Part shown: one piece after another, positions 58,087-64,000 of the stretch | Layout: the number at the start of each line of letters is the position of its first letter | Numbering within the stretch: position 1 is the first letter of the stretch | Assembly (NCBI RefSeq): GCF_028994775.1 | Contig: NZ_JAJQMN010000014.1 | Span: 53,522 to 117,521, forward strand | Source: Promicromonospora iranensis | GTDB lineage: Bacteria > Actinomycetota > Actinomycetes > Actinomycetales > Cellulomonadaceae | Reading direction: 5' to 3' | DNA: 64,000 nt | Notes under the pieces: model-generated | What the model was told of the DNA's origin: nothing | Database searches by the model: none | What the model saw: the letters and a program-made list of their open reading frames with translations, nothing else | Translations under genes and position numbers: made by a program

Positions 58087-59886
58087 TCAGTGCTGGGCGT
58101 TCACCGCCTCCAGCGCGTTCTTGTACTCCTTGAGGTCGGCCCGCGTGGCGCCCGCGTCGAGGCGCACGGTCTCGATGGCATGCAGCAGGTCGCCGACCGT
58201 GCCACCCCCGACGACCGGGTCCTCCAGGGAGGCCGAGCCGGCCGCGACGTCGAGCCACACACCGAGCAGCTGCCGGTCGAAGACGTCGACCCAGTCGTCA
58301 TGGTTGGGCGCCCACAGCACCTGCACGGCGTCGTCCAGCGTGGTCAGATCGACCACCTCGTCGAACACGTCGCTCTGCGCGCGCGTGCTCGACAGGAAGC
58401 ACAGCAGCTCAGCGGTCGTGTAGTCCGGGTTCCTGACCTGCCGGTACTCCGACGACCAGTACCCGGCACCGCGAGCCACGGGCTCCGGCGTCGGCGGCCC
58501 GTCACTCGGCGTGCCGTAGATCTCGAGCTCATAGAGAGAGAAGCCCCACTGCGTCGCGCGCTCGGTCGCGTAAAGGCGCACGTGCTGGCCCGTACCCGAG
58601 ACGTCGATGTCGTCGAAGAGGCCGTCACCGTCGGTGACGGTATGCACCGTGGTCCAGGTCTCGCCGTCCGGCGAGGTCTGGATCTCGTACCCCGACGCGA
58701 ACGCGGTCTCCCAGTCGATCACGACGCGGCTGAGGTCGTAGCTCGCACCGAGGTCCACCGCGATCCACTCCGGTTCGCTCCACTGGCTGCCCCACCGGGT
58801 GCCGGCGTTGCCGTCCACCGCCATGTCGCCGGTGCGGGCTGGGTCGTCGATGCTGGACGTCGTCACCGGTCGGCCCAGCGTTAGCGACTCCCCGTCCTCG
58901 GCGGCGCATTCGTCGCCGCCCCCGCCCCCGGACAAGTAGCAGCGCAGGTACTGGTAGGACTCCGCAGAGGACTCGAACGACGGCGCGTAGTCCCACTCGT
59001 AGGTGTAGTACTCCACGTACGGCTCGGCCGCGGCGATGATCGACGGAAGGTCGAGGTCACCATTGCCGAGGCCGACCTGCCTCGGATCGCCCTCAGCGTT
59101 GACGTTGACGGCGTCCTTGATGTGGAGGAGCTCGATCCGGTCCCCGTACTCCTCGATCCACGCCGCGACGTCGATGCCGGCGTCCGCGGCCCAGCCGACG
59201 TCGAGCTGGAACGTGACGTAGCGCGGGTCGGTGTTCTCCTCGATGACCTGCCAGGCGCTGACCATCTCACCCGTCTCCGGGTGGGGGTACCGCGTGGTGA
59301 ACTCGCTCTGGTGGTTGTGCAGCACGATCTTGTTCGCGCCGTGCTCGTGCGCGTACCGGCCGAGCTGGTTGACGTACGCCGCGGTTGCGAGCGCTTCCTC
59401 GTAGGTGCCGTAGCTGCCGGCCATCCCGCCGGTGCCGATGTAGTCCTGACCCAGTGCGACGGCGTAGTCAACCGTCTCGGGCCACGTGTCCCAGTCCGTG
59501 CTGCCGTGGCTCGAGGACACCTCGAGGCCGTGCCTGTCGAGGATCGCCCGGTACTCGTCGACCGGCATCGAGTAGGGCTGGCTGAACGGCTCGATGTTGG
59601 TGAAGCCGGCGTTGGCCACCTCGCCGAGCACGCGGTCGATCGTCTCGGGGGACGGTGTCCCCGAACCGATCTCATTGACGTGCGTGTAGAGCTGGATGGA
59701 GATCTTGGAGTCGGGCAGCCCGTCGTCCGCTCCACATGCTTGGGCTGCCGTGGTCGGTGTGGTGGATGCGCCGATGGAAGGGGCGGCGACGGCCGGCGCC
59801 GCGGCGAGCGTGCCCGCGAGGAGCGCGCCGCCCGTCAACGCCGCACCGAGGCGCCGCGCGCGAAACAAGTGTCGTGAGATCTGCAT
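58087..59886 (-). CDS. Secreted sugar-phosphate-isomerase-fold protein with discoidin domain
   Basis: 599 residues. Signal peptide (LGAALTGGALLAGTLAAAPAVA). Residues ~55-335: xylose-isomerase-like TIM barrel (SIQLYTHVNEIG..., IVLHNHQSEF, FQLDVGWAADAG, IELLHIKDA) with the His/Asp/Glu metal-site pattern of IolE/hexulose epimerase-like proteins. Residues ~350-480: F5/8 type C (discoidin) carbohydrate-binding domain (GRPVTTSSIDDPARTGDMAVDGNAGTRWGS). Last ~110 residues: helical tail. An isomerase fold outside the cell is unusual; a 3-keto-glycoside hydrolase/dehydratase-type role is possible. ATG 59886 has CGGAGC upstream. Confidence 0.85.
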   Translation of the reverse strand: MQISRHLFRARRLGAALTGGALLAGTLAAAPAVAAPSIGASTTPTTAAQACGADDGLPDSKISIQLYTHVNEIGSGTPSPETIDRVLGEVANAGFTNIEPFSQPYSMPVDEYRAILDRHGLEVSSSHGSTDWDTWPETVDYAVALGQDYIGTGGMAGSYGTYEEALATAAYVNQLGRYAHEHGANKIVLHNHQSEFTTRYPHPETGEMVSAWQVIEENTDPRYVTFQLDVGWAADAGIDVAAWIEEYGDRIELLHIKDAVNVNAEGDPRQVGLGNGDLDLPSIIAAAEPYVEYYTYEWDYAPSFESSAESYQYLRCYLSGGGGGDECAAEDGESLTLGRPVTTSSIDDPARTGDMAVDGNAGTRWGSQWSEPEWIAVDLGASYDLSRVVIDWETAFASGYEIQTSPDGETWTTVHTVTDGDGLFDDIDVSGTGQHVRLYATERATQWGFSLYELEIYGTPSDGPPTPEPVARGAGYWSSEYRQVRNPDYTTAELLCFLSSTRAQSDVFDEVVDLTTLDDAVQVLWAPNHDDWVDVFDRQLLGVWLDVAAGSASLEDPVVGGGTVGDLLHAIETVRLDAGATRADLKEYKNALEAVNAQH

Positions 59887-60228
59887 GGCTGCTCCGATTG
59901 ACGACTCTGTCGGTGGATAGCGCGACCACGCGACTTTTGCCGCTAAGCACGCAAAAGCAGCATGCTGGTCGACCGATGCCGTGTCAAGGGCGGGCGGCTA
60001 CCGGCGTCCTGGGGTCCTGGGCCGGGAATTTCGTTCGGACATTCGGCGAGCCGATTCGAGGACCTCGTCACAGCAGCCTGTGTGACGGGCGCGACTCCCA
60101 GATCTGCTCCTGGGTCCTGACACCTCGGTGAACCACGTCGTCCTTATATGTGAGGCGCGCTCCGCCCGGACCCCTGCACCTCGCCTGACGGCAACGATCC
60201 ACACCAGGCAGTACCGAAAGGAATGCCC
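59887..60228. other. 342-bp divergent promoter region
   Basis: Contains the TTTTGC inverted repeat near the isomerase-fold gene (listed separately) and an AT-rich TTATATG at 60144-60150 that may be the -10 of the dehydrogenase operon, without a clear -35. No gene seen. Confidence 0.4.
59934..59957. promoter_or_regulatory. Inverted repeat CTTTTGC / GCAAAAG
   Basis: Seven-base arms 59934-59940 and 59951-59957 with a 10-nt spacer, 48 bp upstream of the secreted isomerase-fold gene. Candidate operator for a sugar-responsive repressor. Confidence 0.5.
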
Positions 60229-61323
60229 ATGCCGGCACCAGCCAAGTCGACCGCAGCGACCAGCACACGTCGACGGACCTCGCGCACCAGTGAGGCCCAA
60301 CGAGCCAAGCTCGAGAACTACTACCGGCAGATGCTCCTCGTACGCCGGTTCGAGGAGCGTGCCCAACGGGCCTACCTGCAGGCGTACATCGGTGGCTACT
60401 GCCACCTGAACCTCGGTGAGGAGGCCGCGATCGTCGGCCTGCTGGACGCGCTCGACCCGCACGACTATCTGTTCACGAACTACCGCGAGCACGGGTACGC
60501 GATCGCCAAGGGCATCGAGCCCGAACGGGTCATGGCCGAGCTCTACGGTCGCACCGACGGCGTCTCCAAGGGCTGGGGCGGCTCGATGCACATGTTCGAT
60601 GTCGAGCACCGTCTGCTCGGCGGCTACGGCATCGTGGGCGGCCAGCTGCCGATCGCCACCGGCACGGCCCTCGCCCTGCAGTACCAGGACCGCTCCGAGG
60701 TGGTCATGTGCACCATGGGCGACGGGACCACGGCCATCGGCGCCTTCCACGAGTCGCTCAACCTCGCGGCACTGTGGAAGCTGCCGATCGTCTACGTGAT
60801 CATCAACAACGGCCTGGGCATGGGCACCGACGTGGCGCACGCGTCTGCCGAGCCCGAGTTGTACAAGCGGGCCGCCGCCTACCGCATGCCGTCGGCGCGC
60901 GTCGACGGCGCTGACCCCGAGGCGACCGCCTCAGCTGCGCTCCAGGCCGTCGAGGCTGCCCGGGGCGGCACGCCGTACCTGCTCGAGGTCATGACCGAGC
61001 GGCTGCGTGGTCACTCCGTCGTCGACCCGGCCAAGTACCGCTCGACCGACGAGACAACACGGCTCAAGGGCGCCGACCCCGTCGTCCTGTTCGCCGCACG
61101 GCTGCTCGAACGTGGCGTGCTCGACCAGGCCGCGCTTGACGTGATCGACACGGAGACCGCAGCCCGCATCGACGCCGTGGCCCAGTTTGCCGAGGCGAGC
61201 CCTGAGCCTGACGTCTCCACCTTGTTCGACCACACCTACGCGACCCCGGTACCCAACGACTCCCGCCGACTACCAGGCAGTCCTCTCTTCGCACCGGCAC
61301 CGTTCCCGGGGAGGCCCGCATGA
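60229..61323 (+). CDS. 2-oxo acid dehydrogenase E1 component, alpha subunit (pyruvate/acetoin type)
   Basis: 364 residues. Thiamine-diphosphate motif GDGTTAIGAFHESLNLAALWKLPIVYVIINN (G-D-G...N-N), and GWGGSMHMFDVEHRLLGGYGIVGGQLPIATG. Lacks the long N-terminal region of homodimeric AceE, so it is the alpha2beta2 type. ATG 60229 is preferred over 60223 because AAAGGA lies six to seven bases before it. First gene of an operon with E1beta and E2. Substrate could be pyruvate, acetoin or a branched-chain oxo acid; the sequence fits pyruvate/acetoin best. Confidence 0.9.
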   Translation: MPAPAKSTAATSTRRRTSRTSEAQRAKLENYYRQMLLVRRFEERAQRAYLQAYIGGYCHLNLGEEAAIVGLLDALDPHDYLFTNYREHGYAIAKGIEPERVMAELYGRTDGVSKGWGGSMHMFDVEHRLLGGYGIVGGQLPIATGTALALQYQDRSEVVMCTMGDGTTAIGAFHESLNLAALWKLPIVYVIINNGLGMGTDVAHASAEPELYKRAAAYRMPSARVDGADPEATASAALQAVEAARGGTPYLLEVMTERLRGHSVVDPAKYRSTDETTRLKGADPVVLFAARLLERGVLDQAALDVIDTETAARIDAVAQFAEASPEPDVSTLFDHTYATPVPNDSRRLPGSPLFAPAPFPGRPA

Positions 61324-62315
61324 GCGTCATCACCTATCGCCAGGCTCTGCACGACACACTCCGGGCCGAGCTGGCACGCGACGACAACGTGTTCCTCATG
61401 GGCGAAGAGATCGGCCTCTTCGAGGGTTCCTACAAGATCACGGCGGGCCTGCTCGACGAGTTCGGCCCCCGGCGCGTACGCGACACCCCCATTGCCGAGG
61501 AAGGGTTCACCGGTGCCGCGATCGGCGCCGCGATGCTCGGACTGCGTCCCGTCGTGGAGATCATGACCATCAACTTCTCCCTGCTGGCGTTGGACCAGAT
61601 CGTCAACCATGCGGCCAAGATCCACGGCATGTTCGGCGGGCAGCTGGCCGTACCCATGGTCATCCGCACCCCGGGTGGCGGAGGACAGCAGCTCGGCGCC
61701 TCGCACTCCCAGAACATCGAGCTCTACTACTCCTTCGTCCCCGGGCTGAAGGTCGTGGCACCCTCCACCCCTGCCGATGCCAAGGCCTTGCTCCTGGCGG
61801 CGATCCGTGACGACGATCCCGTCCTGTTCCTGGAGAACCTCGCGCTGTACAACACCAAGGGCGAGGTACCGGCGGACTGCGCTCCCGCCACCATCGGCAA
61901 GGCGCACATCAGTCGCGAGGGCGAAGACCTGACCCTCATCGGCTACTCCCGCATGGCTCATGTCGCCCGACAGGTCGCCGAAGAGCTCGCGGACTCCGAG
62001 GGCCTCGACATCGAGGTCGTCGACCTGCGTAGCCTGCGCCCGCTCGACCGCGACACGGTGATCGCATCAGTACGCAAGACCGGCGCCGCCGTCGTACTCG
62101 AGGACGACTGGCTCACCTACGGGATCGGCGCAGAGATCGCCGCGTCGATCTCCGACGGTGCCTTCGACCATCTCGATGCTCCGGTGCGGCGCGTCGCGAT
62201 GGCCGAGGTGCCGCTGCCCTACGCCAAGTCGCTCGAGACCGCTGCGCTGCCGTCCCACGACGACGTCGTCACCGCCGTGCACGAGACGCTCGCCGCTGTC
62301 GGACGCCGGCGCTGA
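61320..62315 (+). CDS. 2-oxo acid dehydrogenase E1 component, beta subunit
   Basis: 331 residues, normal. Opening ITYRQALHDTLRAELARDDNVFLMGEEIGLFEGSYK, with the conserved G-E-[ED] TPP-binding glutamate; TPIAEEGFTGAAIGAAMLGLRPVVEIM; C-terminal transketolase domain (LTLIGYSRMAHVARQVAEEL, EVVDLRSLRPLD). Pairs with E1alpha. ATGA overlap with the preceding gene shows translational coupling, keeping the two subunits equal. Confidence 0.93.
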   Translation: MSVITYRQALHDTLRAELARDDNVFLMGEEIGLFEGSYKITAGLLDEFGPRRVRDTPIAEEGFTGAAIGAAMLGLRPVVEIMTINFSLLALDQIVNHAAKIHGMFGGQLAVPMVIRTPGGGGQQLGASHSQNIELYYSFVPGLKVVAPSTPADAKALLLAAIRDDDPVLFLENLALYNTKGEVPADCAPATIGKAHISREGEDLTLIGYSRMAHVARQVAEELADSEGLDIEVVDLRSLRPLDRDTVIASVRKTGAAVVLEDDWLTYGIGAEIAASISDGAFDHLDAPVRRVAMAEVPLPYAKSLETAALPSHDDVVTAVHETLAAVGRRR

Positions 62316-62336
62316 CGTGACGAAGAGAGGGATCCG

Positions 62337-63617
62337 ATGATCCAGATCACCATGCCGCGCCTGTCCGACACCATGTCCGAAGGCGCCATCTCCACCTGGT
62401 TCAAGAAGCCGGGCGACCAGGTCGATGTCGGCGACCTCCTGGTCGAGATCGAGACCGACAAGACCACGATGGAGGTCGAGGCGTACGACGCCGGCCGGCT
62501 GACCGCGATTCTCCACCCCGAAGGCGCCGTGGTCCCTATCGGCGCACCGATCGCCGAGCTCGACGGCGCCGAGGTGCCAACGCCCGGCCCTGCCGAACCG
62601 GCTCCGGTGCCCACATCAACGGCGAGCACTACCGAAGACGCGCCGGCGAAGACGAGGGTCGTCGACCACGCGGTCGAACCACGGCCGGACGGTGAACGCG
62701 TCCTGGCCACGCCGCTCGTGCGCTCGATCGCGCGCGAGCACGACATCGACCTGAGGACGGTCACCGGCTCGGGGCCGGGTGGCCGCATCACCAAGGTCGA
62801 CCTGACCGGGCTGCTCGACACCGGCGCTCCGAGCAGGACCGGCCCGACGACCCCCGCGGTCGCCGTCCCCGACCCAGCCCCTCGGCCGGCGCAGGGCTCC
62901 GGCGACACGGACCGCCGGGACCCGCAGGAGGTGCCGCTCAGCCAGGTACGGCGCGTCATCGCGCGCCGCCTCGCCGAGAGCTCCCGTAGCATCCCCCACT
63001 TCACCGTGACGGCCGTCGCCGACGTCGAAGAGCTCACCTCCCTACGCGCCCAGCTCAACGCACGCCTCGCCGCCTCCGGCCGCGGGAAGGTCAGCGTGAA
63101 CGACCTCGTCGTCCGAGCGACCGGGCTTGCACTACGCCGGCATCCCGACGTGAACGCGAGCTATCGGGGAGACGACGCGACAACCAGCTACATCCACCGT
63201 CGCGTCAACATCGGCGTGGCCGTCGCGTCGCCGCATGGTCTCGTCGTCCCGGTCATCGAGGACGTCGACCTCAAGACCGTCACCCAGCTCGGCATCGAGA
63301 CGAAGCGGCTCGTCACGCTCGCCGACGACCGTGCGCTCACCCCGGCGCAGATGAGCGGCGGGACATTCACGATCAGCAACCTCGGCATGTTCGGCGTCGA
63401 GGAGTTCACCGCCATCATCAACCCGCCCGAAGCCGCGATCCTGGCCGTCGGAGCCACGCGCCGCGAGGCCGCGATCGTCGGCGACGAGGTGACCGCGCGT
63501 CACCGGATGCGGCTCACGCTCTCGGCGGACCACCGCATCATCGACGGCGCTCTGGCCGCCCAGTTCCTGCAGACGCTCACTGGCCTGCTCAAGGACCCCT
63601 GGACGGTTCTCGCATGA
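62337..63617 (+). CDS. Dihydrolipoamide acyltransferase (E2)
   Basis: 426 residues. One N-terminal lipoyl domain with the lipoylated lysine in EIETDKTTMEVEAY (~residue 42), a Pro/Thr-rich linker, a peripheral-subunit-binding domain (LATPLVRSIAREHDIDLRTVTGSGPGGRITKVDL), a second linker and the catalytic trimer domain ending in the D-H-R-x-x-D-G motif (SADHRIIDGALAAQFL). Moves the acyl group to CoA in the multienzyme core. Starts 21 bp after E1beta. An E3 (lipoamide dehydrogenase) gene is not seen before the window ends. Confidence 0.93.
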   Translation: MIQITMPRLSDTMSEGAISTWFKKPGDQVDVGDLLVEIETDKTTMEVEAYDAGRLTAILHPEGAVVPIGAPIAELDGAEVPTPGPAEPAPVPTSTASTTEDAPAKTRVVDHAVEPRPDGERVLATPLVRSIAREHDIDLRTVTGSGPGGRITKVDLTGLLDTGAPSRTGPTTPAVAVPDPAPRPAQGSGDTDRRDPQEVPLSQVRRVIARRLAESSRSIPHFTVTAVADVEELTSLRAQLNARLAASGRGKVSVNDLVVRATGLALRRHPDVNASYRGDDATTSYIHRRVNIGVAVASPHGLVVPVIEDVDLKTVTQLGIETKRLVTLADDRALTPAQMSGGTFTISNLGMFGVEEFTAIINPPEAAILAVGATRREAAIVGDEVTARHRMRLTLSADHRIIDGALAAQFLQTLTGLLKDPWTVLA

Positions 63618-63681
63618 ATCTTCGAGCGGGCCGACCTCGATCGAACCAGAACACCCCATCCAGCAACACAGAGAGCAGCAG

Positions 63682-64000
63682 ATGAACATCACCGAACGAC
63701 GCATCTCGACCACCGTGCTCGTGATCGGCACCGGCGGGTCGGGCCTGCGGGCCGCGATCGAGCTCGCGGAACAGGGTGTCGATGTGCTGGCCCTCGGCAA
63801 GCGGCCGCGCATGGACACCCATACGTCGCTCGCGGCGGGCGGGATCAACGCAGCGCTCGGCACGATGGACGCGGAGGACTCCTGGCAGCAGCACGCCGCG
63901 GACACCATCAAGGAGAGCTACTTCCTGGCCAACCCCCACACCGCCGAGATCGTCGCGAAGGGCGCCGCACAGGGCATCGCCGACCTCGAGCGGTACGGCA
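63682..64000 (+). CDS. FAD-dependent flavoprotein (fumarate reductase/succinate dehydrogenase type), N-terminal part
   Basis: Partial; runs off the right edge. 106 residues visible from ATG 63682. The FAD-binding dinucleotide motif reads VLVIGTGGSGLRAAIELAEQGVDVL (G-x-G-x-x-G), followed by HTSLAAGGINAALGTMDAEDSWQQHAADT and a FLANPHTAEIVAKGA stretch, as in the flavoprotein subunit of fumarate reductase/succinate dehydrogenase or L-aspartate oxidase. His and the A-A-G-G-I-N-A motif support covalent-FAD-type homologues. 64 bp after the E2 stop, probably part of the same operon. Confidence 0.85.
   Translation, partial: MNITERRISTTVLVIGTGGSGLRAAIELAEQGVDVLALGKRPRMDTHTSLAAGGINAALGTMDAEDSWQQHAADTIKESYFLANPHTAEIVAKGAAQGIADLERYG

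Noticed and set aside
60002..60030. GTCCTGGGGTCCTGG direct repeat as another regulatory box
   Set aside because: Does not match the GATCGnnAGGyCCTG pattern and is not placed consistently with a promoter.
1..64000. CRISPR arrays, tRNA/rRNA genes, IS elements, phage genes
   Set aside because: No regular spaced repeats, cloverleaf-like segments, transposase motifs or phage structural genes were recognised on reading both strands; a covariance-model search would be needed to exclude small RNAs.

Overview
The window is very GC-rich, dense in GTG starts and Shine-Dalgarno sites, and carries several ECF sigma factors, MmyB-type regulators, twin-arginine proteins and a LAxTG (sortase E-like) surface protein. 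This points to a high-GC actinobacterium. The GH127 hydrolase and general gene style fit Micrococcales, perhaps Promicromonosporaceae; that placement is inference. No rRNA, tRNA, CRISPR array, IS element or phage gene was recognised.

Layout. 1-4.0 kb: end of a ferredoxin-reductase-like gene with a DUF6510 zinc-ribbon gene, a secreted phosphodiesterase and a GH127 glycosidase. 4.2-11.3 kb: regulatory block with a large LuxR-type ATPase regulator, an ECF sigma factor fused to a membrane anchor and an extracellular module, a protein of unknown function, and a second ECF sigma factor. 11.6-18.0 kb: UDP-GlcNAc 2-epimerase, a four-helix membrane protein and a 1395-residue DUF11-repeat surface protein. 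18.2-22.3 kb: TetR plus acetyltransferase, and a P-type Ca2+-ATPase.

22.3-45.5 kb is an accessory redox island. It holds three MmyB-like XRE regulators, three SDRs, an aldo/keto reductase, an MFS transporter, a kelch lipoprotein, a PQQ-type sugar dehydrogenase, a carotenoid-synthase-family membrane protein, and two PaoABC-type periplasmic aldehyde oxidoreductase operons, only one of which has its own XdhC-type maturation gene. Five promoters in the island share an 18-19 bp box, GATCGnnAGGyCCTGrAT, which I propose as the operator of the MmyB-like regulators. Separate repeated boxes tie a TetR to the sugar dehydrogenase/paoA1 divergent promoter and a MarR to a membrane-protein gene. Together the island looks like a coordinated aldehyde/alcohol/ketone detoxification or catabolic unit with layered control.

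45.6-52.7 kb: an MpaB-family oxygenase-like protein, two paralogous small membrane proteins, a MerR-GPP34 pair, a TetR-SDR divergent pair with a double operator, and a truncated sigma-like protein. 52.9-58.0 kb: a translationally coupled copper/haem export operon (CopC, PCu(A)C, DyP peroxidase), then two ECF41-type sigma factors flanking an NmrA-like reductase. 58.1-64.0 kb: a secreted sugar-isomerase-fold protein with a discoidin domain, and an operon for a 2-oxo acid (pyruvate/acetoin type) dehydrogenase E1alpha-E1beta-E2, followed by a flavoprotein cut by the window end.
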